A DNA stretch of 64,000 nucleotides from the NCBI GenBank assembly GCA_002633005.1, contig NMRA01000535.1:44912-108911 (forward strand), written 5' to 3'. Below the pieces are notes generated by a model. The model was not told the origin of the DNA. It made no database searches and saw only the letters and a list, made by a program, of their open reading frames with translations. This document shows, piece by piece, positions 45,207 through 57,009 of the stretch. Made by a program: the position numbers and the translations under genes. The stretch comes from Phoronis australis (Eukaryota; Phoronida; Phoronidae). Positions within the stretch are counted from its first letter, which is position 1, and the number at the start of each line of letters is the position of its first letter.

Positions 45207-46570
45207 TCAGGTCCTCTCTGCTTGGTCTGTATTTTTTATTGCGCTGGAGACTAAACTAACTCGAGAGTTAAGTTGTATAGATGGCAGCAACCCGGACCCA
45301 CCACCGTAAAGCGCCTGCGCGAGTTGCTGAGATTCCTTCGTTACTTTCTGCGTGGCGACTGGCTGAAGAGATGCTCGGCCCTTCGTGCTATTGACGGAAT
45401 CGAACGACCTTTGAGTACAAAGTTCTGGGAGCATTTGGTACGAGTTTTCCCGTCTAACTGCGTCTGGGAAATTCGGCGGAACTGACGACGACTTTTGTCG
45501 GAACAAAGGGTTATCAATAGATGAATATGGATGGAAGGATTTGTTTATGATTTGTCCATTGTTTCCGTATTCAGCTTCTTTTCTTTGGTAATTCGGACTT
45601 CCAGAGCTCTTCGGCACAAGATCGTCATTTGAATTAAAAATCATTTGCTTCTTTTTCTTATTTCGTTTTTTTTCTTTTTTAGATGTGAGCATGATTGGTT
45701 GTAACTTGTTTGGTTTGTGGTTATCTAGAAATACGTCATCTGTTGTTTCTTCAACTTCGTTTTTGACATAGCATGCATTGTCTCCGCCGAGGCTTCCCTT
45801 GGAGTGTAAGCTTATTCGATCAAGTCGTAAAGAGGTCGTACTCGGGTTGGTCTTTTTCTTAACATTATTTTCGATGTCGTTATCCAGCAACGCCTTTAGT
45901 TCCTCCTTGTTTACGACACTGCTGGTGTCAGCACCGGCTTCGTTTACCAATGTTCGACACATGTCAGAGAAACGTAATTTCAACGCCAGCATTAAAGGTG
46001 ACAGGCCGTCTTTGTTCAATTGATTGACGTTGAGTGTATTCTTTACTGGTGTGTAGCTTAAGAGTAACCGTACAAATGACGTATTGTTGGCGTTGACTGC
46101 CAAGTGCAATGGCGCGTTGCCGTCATTATCTGGAACGTTTGGGTCGCACTCTCCCTTGCGTATTAAGAGACGCGTTACGTCATCCAGTCCCTTTGTCATT
46201 GCAGTCAGTGCCAAGCACGAGCGGCTGTAGTTATCTTGACAATTGACGTCAGCCCCTCGACGTACAAGCAAGCGGACAATGTGCGTGCGGACGTCGTCCT
46301 TGTCCAATAAAATGGCCGACAACAGTGGAGTCATTCGTGCGTCATCGCATATGTTAACGTCGACAGTGAGATCGTCAAGCATCGCTGAAACTGCTCTAAC
46401 TTTACCGTTCTGCACAGCTCTGAGAAGGGCCTGTGATGCTTCAACATTGTCCGTAATTGCAGAACGCACGTGTATCCGTCTCGTACCAGCCGACATATTC
46501 GGTTCAGTCATATCACATTGTCCAGAATCAGGTTTTGGGCTCGACCTTACCAAATGAGAACCAGCCAAAT
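45207..46570 (-). CDS. Ankyrin-repeat protein, last exon (ANKRD34-like layout)
   Basis: A strong acceptor, TTTGCTTTGTTTCAG, ends at 46571, so upstream in-frame residues are intron. ATG 46511 (MTEPNMSAG) is the first start in the exon; an upstream exon may add more. From it, 434 residues run to TGA 45207-45209. Ankyrin repeats fill about residues 26-195: LLRAVQNGKV, then MTPLLSAILL, HIVRLLVRRGADVNCQDN, DVTRLLIRKGECDPNVPD, NAPLHLAVNANNTSFVRLLL and LSPLMLALKLRFSDMCRTLV. A lysine-rich patch (KKEKKRNKKKK, about 278-288) is a possible nuclear signal. The rest is Ser/Asn-rich and probably disordered, ending near GLLPSIQL. The order of N-terminal repeats plus a long disordered tail resembles ANKRD34 proteins; that name is tentative. 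It is the largest host coding exon in the window and is undamaged. Confidence 0.85.
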
Positions 46571-47290
46571 CTGAAACAAAGCAAAATATGGTGGTATAAA
46601 GACAATTGTTGTAGCCTCCAACACTCGGCTCAAAACTCACGACGAACACAGTTGACTATAAGTCAAGCTTTCATAAAGACTGGCTCAAGCGTCCGTGTTG
46701 TGAAACCATTTTTCAACAGACTAATAGCAGATCTCCAAGTGTAGCAGAAGAGTGGGACGAAATCGATATCTCTATGCATAAACCCACATACCCTATAGGC
46801 TTGCATGTAGGAAACAAGTTGCACGATGACTTACCAACCTCAAGCAAATTCCAGCTGAGCAAAAACTAGTTAGCAGCATGACGCCAACGGAGGTAGGACA
46901 CGTTCGCCTTGCTTCTTATCATGCGAAAACTTAAATAATTGGTTGTGAGCGGAAAATACAGAAAATTAATTGACAAACCCAAAGGCATGCTACTTCCATT
47001 AATCATCGCTTCTTCGTTCGACTTAAAAAGCAGTTTTTTTCATTTCTTGTATGTAATGAGTATTTTTGCTCCATTTCTCTACAAAACCCTAATTAAGTTC
47101 CTCTCCTGCGACATGAACCTTTCAGCCTATATTAGGAATTTTAAGTTGGTGTTAAAACAAACATGTAAAAGATTTCCCGGCTGTCAGAGACACGTCAAAG
47201 TGGACAACAGTTCCAATTTAGTAAGTGCCTTTTGGTCGTCATCTTAATTCTTGAAGAAAGCAGATTTAAAATATTGATTTATCGGCAGAG
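46571..47290. other. Intron or upstream region of the ankyrin gene
   Basis: The acceptor at 46571-46585 shows that an upstream exon exists on the minus strand at higher coordinates. I could not identify it. Open frames here (46939-47247) have no recognisable content. Confidence 0.4.
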
Positions 47291-47550
47291 CAACACGAAA
47301 GCGACTCCATAACAACGTTGTTCTTCAAGTATTTACAGGTACACGCAGATGTAAACAGGTTATTATTGAAACGATCTCATTACAGCGTTGTTCTTCAAGT
47401 ATTTACAGGTACACGCAGATTCAAACAGGTTAAAATTGAAGCGACTCTATGACAACATTGTTCTTCAAGTATTTACAGGTACACGCAGGTGTAAACAGAT
47501 TATAATGGAAGCGATTCCTTTACAACGTTGTTCTTCAAGTATTTACATTT
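47291..47550. repeat. 70-bp tandem repeat, ~3.7 copies
   Basis: TTCTTCAAGTATTTACA occurs at 47321, 47391, 47461 and 47531, exactly 70 apart, with GGTACACGCAG and AAACAG following in the first three. It lies upstream of the ankyrin exon. Confidence 0.9.
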
Positions 47551-47643
47551 TTCTATACACGTTTCGGTGACACAAGTTTTCGGGGGTTTGTTTTCGTTAA
47601 AAGTGTCATTTACTACATAAGCCAACACTAGCGCATGGGCGGC

Positions 47644-47730
47644 GCAGCCACCTATGGTTCGCTCCCATGTAGCGCCACCTATGGTTCGCCCCCATGTAGC
47701 GCCACCCATGGTTCGCCCCCATGTAGCGCC
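47644..47730. repeat. 27-bp tandem repeat, three copies
   Basis: Units GC(A/G)CCACC(T)ATGGTTCGC.CCCATGT repeat at 47644, 47671 and 47698 with a six-base partial unit after. Divisible by three, but the enclosing minus frame (47500-47709) is short and unrecognised. Confidence 0.85.
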
Positions 47731-48912
47731 TAGACTTACTCAAATTGTGCACCAAGTCCTGCACAAAAAGTAGTTTAATTTCCACAGTTGGTCACTCGAG
47801 CGCGCATTCCAATGAGAAAAATTAAACAATTGGCGCCATTTATTCCCTGTCTGGTGAGCCTGCAGTATGTACTACGTTTTCGAGGTAATTTTATGTTTTA
47901 CCCAGAGATGTCTTTTGCTAGAAGCGGTCAGTTCTCTAACCTTTGTAAGTTCAGTAACAGACTGATTTTTTTTCCGTAAATCACTGTTTACACACATTTG
48001 TATCAACAATATTTGATTATGTGAGTTTTTAGTTATCAAATGGGGTGACCTTTAAACATTTAAGTCGGTGTCTCGCATGTCACAAGTTCTCGCCTAATCA
48101 CCCGATATTGGTCAACGTGATACGTCATTACATTGCATAAGACTACAGGCGACGTGATATCACATGGGCATGGACAGGAAAACGTGGAATTTGTATTAAT
48201 CTTGCCAACAGTGCTATAGGGTGATGAAAAATATTCAAATATTTCGAAGGTCATGATCGACTTCTTCGTCAATGTTATATTTTTATGGCTGGTTACATTT
48301 CTTTGTAATGACACATTCCAACAATAAAGTCACGTAGCGTGAAACAGAAAACAGACATTTTATTTATAAAGTGCTCCCACCTTTACAGTTCAACATATTA
48401 TATAATTTTTGTATTTATCGATATCTGTGGTAGTTTAGTTTGTCATAATAAATATGACCTTTTATCTCACCAACACGTGTTGTTTCACTGTAAACTAGCT
48501 TCGGTATCGCTTCGCAGTTAGCGCATATAAATATAGATTATTACATGGCGAAGTTGTTATCCCCCGTTATCTAGAGCCCGAGTGGGTTTTGGAGAATTAT
48601 CGCCCGAGGGGCGTTAATCTATATTTATCCCATACGCGTTGAATCTGTCGAGGGAAATACGGCCATGTAATAATGTTTTCCGTATTCACCGTCCCGCACT
48701 ACTTCAACAGTGACCTCTGACATTGAAGAATCAAAAGGTAGGTCAATGTCAACTCGACGTCGTTAGCCGGTTAGATCATCAAACTTTCGGAAAATAGCTT
48801 TAAGTAATACAATTGTAGCAGTTTAAATACCACTCAACATGCAACCAGGTCTCAATCGTAACATCTGGAAAAGGACTGTTAATTGTATGACAGTTCTGTC
48901 TCAGTTTTCAAT
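47731..48912. other. No gene seen
   Basis: Short frames on both strands, AT-rich, with no domain or splice structure I can support. Confidence 0.4.
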
Positions 48913-48932
48913 TTATATATATATATATATAT
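48913..48932. repeat. (TA)10 microsatellite
   Basis: An uninterrupted alternating TA run followed by TTATATCG. Confidence 0.9.
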
Positions 48933-51006
48933 TATATCGTCTGCACCTCAGGCATCGATTCCTCGCCAATATCAAACATTGCTGTCACTGGCCATGACAA
49001 CACCCGATACTATCGGCGACAGTACGAGCAGCAACGGCGACAGTCCCAGCAACACGTGAACCTAACCATGCTACAGAATCCGTAGCCAGCCAGCTAGCTG
49101 TATGAACAAACTGTCGTATATTTAGTATACAGCTTTGTACCAAGGCTACACAATCTGTAGAAACGCTACAACAGGCATATTCGCCGGAGCTGTCATCAAC
49201 GGTGGCACTTTTAACATCTTCGTGAAAACAGACGACGTGTAGACTACGCGCTCCGGTCAATGACCTAGTTCATGAATGAGTGCAGCTACCCAATGAGGAT
49301 TTTACAATGTTATAAATATTCTTGTTACTTGTTTATTTTCGAAATATGATACAAGTTCAATGTACAATAACTGCCGTTTTCATACTTTTTATCAATTTCA
49401 AGTAATAAACCGTTTAAAAGTGTTTTCTTTTACTATAGTAAGTTAGCAACCTAACGCGCACGTACATACACAACAGGTTGTGATTAGCCACGTAAACAGT
49501 CAGGGTGAAGTATTTATAAAATGCCGAAAGAAAACAAAAGAAACTCACGAATTCGATACGTATGGGATATATACATCTAAGAAATTCTCTTCAAGACATG
49601 ACTACTATTTTGTGATATCATGGTTATTCATGTAGAATTTAAACCAACTGCGTGCATACGTGCGACGTATACATGTACCTATGAATGCTAGTATTAATAG
49701 CTGGTGGCGAAGAAAAATGACGTTTCCTATAATTTTGATGAAAGGAGTATACGACTGAAATGACATGACCGCTCTTCCATCACGGAAGTCGTCGACTAGT
49801 TGAAATTATATTTTGACACATTCATGCCAATATATTACTTTCAACCCGTGCGCTAAGAAATGTCTTATAGTTAGAGTGTATGAACTTTCGATTTGGTTTT
49901 ATTTTTCCCTTCGAATTTGGTCTCGAATTTAAAGGTATGATAACCTTCCCAATGTAAACAACGGGAAATAGACATTCTCGGTAGCCCGAAGAGATTTTTT
50001 CGTTAATCATAGTTATCATTACTATGGCGATGCCCTACCCGCAGCACAGTTGTGTGTCTTCGAAATGCTTATGAGCAACATGTTGATACCCAGAACATAC
50101 CTCACAACTCGTATATTTGATTGTTATGTTATTGAGAAAGCGTCCTGCAAAATCGTCTTATCTGGGACGGTCCTAGTTTCGACCAAATGGGATCGTTGGT
50201 CACTAGCGACACCGTTGTGTCAACTATCGCTGACGGTAAGCCCTAATTCGTTGAGGAAGTTGAGGAAGGTCGTGTGCGCGTGATAAACTTCATTAATTGA
50301 CACTTGGTGTCGCATCGCTGAGCGAAGAAAGGGAGAATGGCATAATTTGCTCAACGATATCAGGTACAGCAATTATATATAAAGGTACAACAATTATATA
50401 TAAAGGGACTTGCAACGATATCAGGTACACTTATAGTACGAGTTTCGCTGACGAGGCAATTTGAATCGTGGTAATTATGCGATGAGGTGTAGTTTGCCTC
50501 GTTGGGACGCCGGCGGTGTTACATGAGCTAACGAATACACTGGGATACAGCTGACAAGACACCGAATTTGATGTCCCAATTTGAAACTGCTTTCAAAGTT
50601 ACTGTCGAAAACTCAATACCGTTTCTAAGGAAACCCATACAGCGCTGATGGTTTAATTTTACTTCTTGATGATGTCAAAGAGCGGCTATTGAATTGTCTT
50701 TATTAAGCTTCAAAAATGTACACAGGGTTTGCAAATACCAACCTTATTCTACAGTGTTAGGTAGCATTCGTTATGGGTCAACCAGAATGTCAAAATTACG
50801 GGTGTTCACTCCTGCTATACACTACAATTAACCTTACCAAGTGCTACCTAACCAACAGTTGTCCGTTTTGCCTTCCGTGTTTCTGTGGAATCGCGCGTCA
50901 CTAGAATTCTCATCTCAGAATTGGTGGTCTGTGTAGCAGAAAGCTCACCCAGTCTCCACATTTTCACACAGGGTATGAATGAGGAACCTGTTCCCTTCCG
51001 AAAAGG
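48933..51006. other. No gene seen
   Basis: A minus frame at 48985-49260 is open and cysteine-containing but has no recognisable domain or signal peptide. A short duplication (CAATTATATATAAAG) occurs near 50372-50405. Confidence 0.35.
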
Positions 51007-51249
51007 TTACAAATGGTTCGGTGAATCCTCGAGTCGGTTCTCACAAATTTTGGCGAAAGCGTTTAAATATTCCTGCCAGGCACTTACACAACTAGTGTGG
51101 CTTGAAGGAACTGCAGGGTAACTTAGCCTTTTCACAAAACACATATCAACATGTCCACAACATCGTTGTAACAAAACATCCGCGAGACGGGCTTTGCCTT
51201 GGACGATAAACAGCAGAACAAAAACTAGAATAGTTTGCTGTATTGACAT
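51007..51249 (-). CDS. Candidate secreted protein, possible first exon
   Basis: ATG 51249 begins MSIQQTILVFVLLFIVQGKA, a clear signal peptide with a likely cleavage after position 20. The mature part has LQRCCGHVDMCF and later cysteines. A good splice donor, TTGT|GTAAGTGCC, lies inside the frame near 51092 after SSHTSC. The genuine exon may therefore end there, leaving about 33 mature residues before the intron. If not spliced, the frame ends at a TAA at 51007. I do not recognise the family. The CC-x4-C spacing does not fit the insulin A chain (CC-x3-C). No downstream exon was found. Confidence 0.35.
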   Translation of the reverse strand: MSIQQTILVFVLLFIVQGKARLADVLLQRCCGHVDMCFVKRLSYPAVPSSHTSCVSAWQEYLNAFAKICENRLEDSPNHL

Positions 51250-53044
51250 TCGTCGTATAATTTCCTTAAGTGGCGGTGGCCTTTATTTGTCAATTTCTCC
51301 TTGAACGCGAACACCTTTGTGTTGAGAAAAGGTGAACACAACTCACGCTATACCAGTGAAGGAGTGATAGTTTGAAAGGGATGCAACATCCCTGGGGCTT
51401 CTCAAGTTATTGCTGCCGGTAGTACGCATATGCACGCCTCTCTACATGTGACTGCGAAATTGAATGTGCATGTTTTCTCATCTTTGATTTTAAAACGAAT
51501 TCGTCTTTATCTACACACTGCTATAAACTATACCCACAGCTTCTCCGGCTCTTTTTCTCAAATGCTCTCGGACCTTGATCTTTACTACACACTAACTGTT
51601 TCGGGCATTTTTAAGGGAAACAGCTGGCGAGGCCGCCGAATCCAGTTAACTCCAATGTCAGCCTTTGTTATCAACGATCACAAAAAGACGACACCTCAGA
51701 ATAACCTCTAAAATGCATTTTGCCGCAAAACCGAGTGAGCGTTTTAAAAGATAAGATTAGCCTCAGTCGGTAAATCATTGTCATGTCATAGCGTGACGAA
51801 ATACTATACCTTGGTACCATTTTCTTCTTTGGCTGCAAAATAGTACTCCGGTTTATTTTCTCCGTCAAAATTATCCGCCAGTGTGAGTTTTCGACGGAAC
51901 CAACAATTCAGCATGACCAAAACATGAACTATAGTCTCTGGCTTAGTACCACAAAGAGTACATATTTATTAAAAATGTTGGGGGGAAAATCCGCCACGTA
52001 AACCAAGAAGCACCCTTTAAAGATTGCCTAACCTGAGCTTGCAGCAATTGTCCTGACATTCGAGCCCATCATGTGAAATGCGTCACAGCAAACGTAAATG
52101 GAATAAAGGACACCGTTCTTAATGGGGCACAGTATAATGAATTACTTACGTTATTCTCGTTTCACGCTAAGTGATTTATTCTGGGTTTGCTAGCAGATTT
52201 CTCCAGGGACGCCTCGACGATAAATGTGATATTGCCGCGCTTCTCATCAATCGATCCCCCTATTGAAAAACCACCTTCATCAGTGAATAGATATTGACGC
52301 ACTCCGCTAATGGTATCCGAATGAAGTATCGTAGGATCGTCATTGTCTTACAGCGTTTAATTGTCTGCGAACCATGTCAGCCTGAAGTTAATTAGGGAAA
52401 TAGTATCGATCAGCGGCAGGGTTCATACCTCAAAGCTCGCGTGTAACCGAAATGTGAAACATGTTGTTTGTCCAGTTGCCCATTCTTCAAACTTGAATTG
52501 AAAAGAAAATCAATCATGGAAATTACTGGTGTAAACATTTACAAAAAATCCGAATTTAAATTTATGCCACCGTGCTGATATTGATGATTTCTTAGAGAAT
52601 GTGTTTTATAAATGGATAAATACACTGCAAAAGTTTATTGAACAGGTTCGTACAGATGTTACATAAATTAGCTTCAATAAATACAAGCAGACCTGCTCGT
52701 TTGCACGATGGTAGCGTAAAATGATGACGCTGGTAATTAAACACCTGTTTTTTCATTGAGACCGTCTACTCACTGTTGCTCCAGCCTGCATTGTCTTTAA
52801 GTGCGTTTTATTGACATCCATTATTGCCATCCGTTCTGGTTTACACAGAATTGCTAAAATGAGTTACGGGTCTCCAGCAAAGTTTCAGAACATGACCTCG
52901 AGTGTACGTCACGCAACCTTGTTGATTTCGAGTGAAATGGACGGTGACAAATTGTGTATCGGCGGTAGCCAAAATCAACCCCAGAAGCGGCTGTTTGATT
53001 AACACAGAGTGACTTCCTAAAACCGCTCTGAGGTGGTGGCGTAT
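51250..53044. other. No gene seen
   Basis: Short frames on both strands without recognisable domains. Confidence 0.4.
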
Positions 53045-53271
53045 TACAAATATTATTAAAATCTCTTGGTCTATTTACACCGACCTCTAGTCTATATACA
53101 CTGTTACGACGTTTCGGTCGGTCTCTTCTCCGGCCATCATCAGTGTTCCCGCGTTCTTAGAAGAACGAGCACGGATACGTGGTGCACTCATGGTGTGATT
53201 TTTTGTGCGTGACAGTGTACATAGACTAGAGGTTGGTGTAAATAGACCAAGAGATTTTAATAATAGTTGTA
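53045..53271. mobile_element. ~220-bp MITE with ~60-bp near-identical inverted ends
   Basis: TATTATTAAAATCTCTTGGT begins at 53051. Its exact reverse complement ends at 53265, and matching continues through CTATTTACACC.ACCTCTAG and TACACTGT. TACAA precedes TATTATT on both sides with one mismatch, so the ends may start at 53045. No clear target duplication. The high arm identity suggests recent activity. Confidence 0.85.
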
Positions 53272-53333
53272 CCACAGAGTGTTTTTAATTACGTCATCAG
53301 TACCCGGAAGTGCGCCATGTAGGAGAACAAGCA

Positions 53334-53414
53334 ATGGCGGTGGTCAATGACAGCAATCCAAGTTATCGCGAATTTTTAGCTGCTGGTGATCGGCGTGCGT
53401 ATGACTACTATTGA
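53334..53414 (+). CDS. Candidate short first coding exon (PKI-like start), speculative
   Basis: ATG 53334 opens a 26-codon frame ending in TGA, containing NPSYREFLAAGDRRAYDYY. Upstream within 45 bases are TTACGTCATC (CRE-like) and CCCGGAAGTG (consensus ETS), as in TATA-less housekeeping promoters. GT dinucleotides inside the frame (GTGATC near 53387, GTGCGT near 53395) could be donors. The Y-x-E-F-L-A-A-G string with nearby RR resembles the start of cAMP-dependent kinase inhibitor proteins, but the full pseudosubstrate is not present in this exon. It could equally be a chance short frame next to the MITE. Confidence 0.2.
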   Translation: MAVVNDSNPSYREFLAAGDRRAYDYY

Positions 53415-54080
53415 CATTTATAGGAGGCATAGACACCTATAAAATTCAGACATCGGAACGGGGAAACTGGGGACGGGGGCATAGAGACAGGAGAACAAAG
53501 AGACTGGGAAACGTGTTGTTTTGGGATCGGTTATTTTGTCTTACTGTGTTTAACATGCGTGATGAGTTAATGCGTGAAACAAACTCACATCAATAGATCT
53601 AGAAACACCCAGCATCCTAATTCGAAACGTTTGCACGGACTCCAACTTGCTCTGCGGCCGCTTGCTTTCGACCTTGGGGTCAAAATTCACTCCACGCAAA
53701 ATGGATGATACCGGTAATTGACCAATTTTACCGCATTGCGGCAATAGGTCAGGCCCAATAAAGGGAAGCGAAGGTTGGTTTTCTATGAAAATAAGGTCGA
53801 ATATCTCCCGTCAAATCATATTTCGTAACATTTTAACTTAAATCGGATATTCTACATTGAAAATAAAAATTCTTCGTCCGGTTATACAAATGTAACCAAA
53901 CAGTTGCGAGCGCAAAAGAAAGTTTGACGCTTTTGAAATCTGTGGATTTGGCAATTCACAGTGAAGTAATTTAGAATCTTCCTTATATTTTTAGCAAAAA
54001 ATCCTGAAATTTGTACATTCCTTTTTTATAGCAGTGTTTATCAAAATGTATCAAAGATGGCCTCACCGTTTCTTTTTAAC
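53415..54080. other. No gene seen
   Basis: AT-rich, with short frames only. Confidence 0.4.
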
Positions 54081-54170
54081 TATCTCAGGATCTCGAGATC
54101 CTGACTTAATTATCTTGGGATTTCAAGATCCCGATATAATTATCTCAGGATCTCGAGATTTCGAGATAAC
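54081..54170. repeat. 30-bp tandem repeat of ATCTCGAGAT-type palindromes
   Basis: Units begin TATCTCAGGA at 54081, TATCTTGGGA at 54111 and TATCTCAGGA at 54141. Each unit is itself nearly palindromic around CTCGAG or TTCAAG, with compensating changes in the middle unit. A fragment of the same motif (ATTATCTCGAGATCTTGAC) occurs near 55687. Confidence 0.85.
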
Positions 54171-54274
54171 TTTCCTCGGCGTTGTCATTGATGTTTTGTT
54201 GCTATGATACGTCCTGATAACTACTTTACACTGCGCGAGTCAAGATTTTAGATGGCCTGATGATGACGATGTTT

Positions 54275-54370
54275 GAGACATGGCAACATGTTGAAGTATA
54301 TTGTCATTCACTTGTCTTCGTTGAGACATGGCAACATGTTGAAGTATATTGTCATTCACTTGTCTTCGTT
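54275..54370. repeat. Perfect 48-bp tandem duplication
   Basis: GAGACATGGCAACATGTTGA starts at 54275 and 54323, and the two 48-base units are identical. This is a very recent duplication or an assembly artefact. Confidence 0.9.
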
Positions 54371-54989
54371 GAGACCATAAACGTTATACCTCTTCACGCC
54401 AGATAGGATCGCGTGTGCTTTACAAACGTTGAAAGTTGAGTCATCTCCATTGTTACGTAAAGTGGAGAAATTTTCCAGTGCAACTGGAAGCGCCAGGGTA
54501 GTATTCGGCTGTTTTTCGGGCAAGGATGCCGCTGAAATACTATTTTACCTTTAGAAGTATATTTTATTTTCTTGTACAAAATGCCTTCAACTCATGATAT
54601 ACGCAGTTGTACATTATTCAAAGTTACGTAATTTTTTCGTCTCTTCTATTACCTGCTGTCACATACATGCACGTAGCAATTTTTATAAACAGTTCCCGTA
54701 AAATTTTGATGACCCCTCGTGGATTTCTTAGTTGTAATCCTTGTCCAACAGTGGTCGACCAGCTCAAACCTCTGGAACATTTTTTTTGTTTTTTCGTTCA
54801 CCGACGAGTCCCCTTAACTGCCACGGGTACCGGGGTTGTGGATCCTCCTGTCCACCGCCTCTCGACGCCCCTGACCATGTATTTAATTTAGATTGCTTCG
54901 AGCATTCGTTGTGGAAACCACGATTTATTAGTTGAGACCGGTGGGCATTTGAAAACAGACTAGAATATGCCTTTTCTACTTCAGACGAA
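54371..54989. other. No gene seen
   Basis: Overlapping short frames on both strands. Possibly the far end of the integrase-like remnant that follows, but I could not align it with confidence. Confidence 0.35.
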
Positions 54990-55520
54990 TTGTATTTAAC
55001 CAAAGTGGGTCAGTATTACAAAACACTGACATTCAAATGCATGTCGCACGCAAAACCCATCAATACAACCGTGTGTGCACAAGTGAAACGGCTCAAGCTT
55101 GTCCCAACCGCTGATGTGCCACACCTGATTCGGGCCACCGCCTTGAACCAACCTTCTCTGCCTCTGAAATTGCACTCCAACAGGGCCCAGGAAATTAAGC
55201 ACCTGGCGCACAATTTTCTTGTCAGATAATATTCCATTTACCTTGGTAATTTTGATGTGCATGGCGATAACCATGATTTTCTCCTGTTACTACTACGTCT
55301 CATGCGACAACGTCACAAGCAGCACCAGCTATGTTGTTTGTTGCTTTGCCTACTTGTGCCTCGGCTTCTTAAGATGCGCCTCAGTGTTTTAATCTGCCGG
55401 TGTAGTCAAGATTCTTTTGCAACAACAATAGAATTTTCAAGTGCTTGCATCCAAGATTACGGTACTCTTCAATCAAGTCATTCCTGCTTCTTTGAGCAAC
55501 TCGTGGAAGGTAATCAAATA
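54990..55520 (-). pseudogene. Integrase-core (rve) DDE-type transposon remnant
   Basis: Read on the minus strand from about 55490, one frame gives LIEEYRNLGCKHLKILLLLQ, the helical start of this family. A later frame gives GENHGYRHAHQ near 55270. The frame 55274-54996 contains RLVQGGGPNQVWHISGWDKL, then EPFHLCTHGCIDGF. Family members read GPN..WH.DG.DKL.P.G...HG.IDGFSR, where the Asp after WHI is the first DDE residue. Here it is Ser. Frameshifts separate the parts. It belongs to an integrase-like transposon family common in invertebrates; the element's ends were not found. Confidence 0.65.
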
Positions 55521-57009
55521 TTCTAGACATTGTGCAAATAACTTGTGACGTTTTCAACCCGGTTGAAAATGTTCTTTTTTCTTTAAGTCGGCACCATAGA
55601 CATCATAATAACGTGATGTCCATGGTTGGCACTTACTTTGACCTCGTTATCAAGTTTCTTTTACGTACAGCCACACATTGAGCAAAATTATCTCGAGATC
55701 TTGACACAATTACGTCGGGGATCTCCAGAAACAGTGATCATTAAAAAATAAACACGCGATGTCATCTTTGGGCCACGGTATGTATTGTGGAAATTTTAAC
55801 AAGAGGTGAACAGCTAACTCAACCAATATCAGTGACAGAAAAAAAGACTGTATTGGGGAAAACAAATGCAAATACGGGACTTAGGTCAAAGGTCTATATA
55901 ACCATCCACATATATTAAATCTTGGAAAGCTGTTAGAAATTTAAAGCTCGGAAGTCAGCACAAATTTTGAACGAATTTTTGGGGAACTAATGCTAATACT
56001 GATTCTCAAAATTAATGAAAATTACCGTTAATGAAAATCCGTCTAAAACCTCGAAAGATACGAAGACGAACGTAAAAAATTGCCATTGGAAACCACAGTG
56101 GACCAGAATGCAATTGCAAAATTTCAAAAACATCTCGAAATGGATGTAGGAGATACAACCGTTGACGCGAAAAAAATGTAACTGGGAAGCACCGAAGTAC
56201 TTGAACCCGTCTGAAAATCCGCGCCAGTCATAGTCTTGTCAGCAGGAACACATTTACCAATGGTCATAATGATCCTCTGCGCGGCTTGGCACAGATAAAG
56301 AAGCAGAAGACAAATAACAGTTGACTCGAAAATAATTAAAATGGTTACTAGCTGGTGCAGAATACGTCGATTGGATCAAAAAGTGAAAAGGTGCTGCCGC
56401 TTTGTGATGGAAACTTGTTTGCAAAATTTCATGAGAAAGTATCAATGAACTTTGAAGTTTCAGAGACAAACGTAAAATTGAAACTGCCACTAGATAGCGT
56501 ACCTGCAGATGGACTGGTCTGAAACTCGTCGTCATCTGTTGCCATCTCCATAGGAGCACATCTGCTAAAGGAGATACACCCGTACAGGCAACAAAAATTA
56601 CCACAAGGGGCGCCAGAATAGCCAAACACGCCCGAAAATAAACGTCAGCGTCCGTCTTCTCATCAGCATCACATCTTCCAATTTTAATGATCCTTCAAGC
56701 GGTTTAGTGGATGGAGAGGGGGGGGGCGTTAAAAACGTACTAAACATTTTAAATTGGACATCGCGTGAAGTAGAATACAAATGAGATAGAAACCTATTTG
56801 AAAAATTTCATGATAACAAAAACAGCTTCTATACGTTAAATCTATCCCAAAGCCTTAACCGGTAGTCGTCTTTTCAATAGAAACCTATACTAAATTTCAT
56901 AAAGGTGCTTCAAAGATACAGAAGACAACGACAGGCACATCGGTACTTGGATTCGTTCAAATGTTGTTCCTTACCAAATTCAAAGATCTGAAACTAGACA
57001 GACCAACAA
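55521..57009. other. No gene seen
   Basis: Phrases such as AAATTTCATGA and AAGATACGAAGAC recur loosely between 55950 and 56950, suggesting a diverged repeat. No coding frame is recognisable. Confidence 0.35.

Noticed and set aside
48985-49260. Secreted cysteine-rich protein on the minus strand
   Set aside because: No signal peptide, no recognisable spacing, and no splice or polyadenylation signals.
51007-51249. Insulin-like A chain in the secreted ORF
   Set aside because: The cysteine spacing is CC-x4-C, not CC-x3-C-x8-C, and no B chain is visible.
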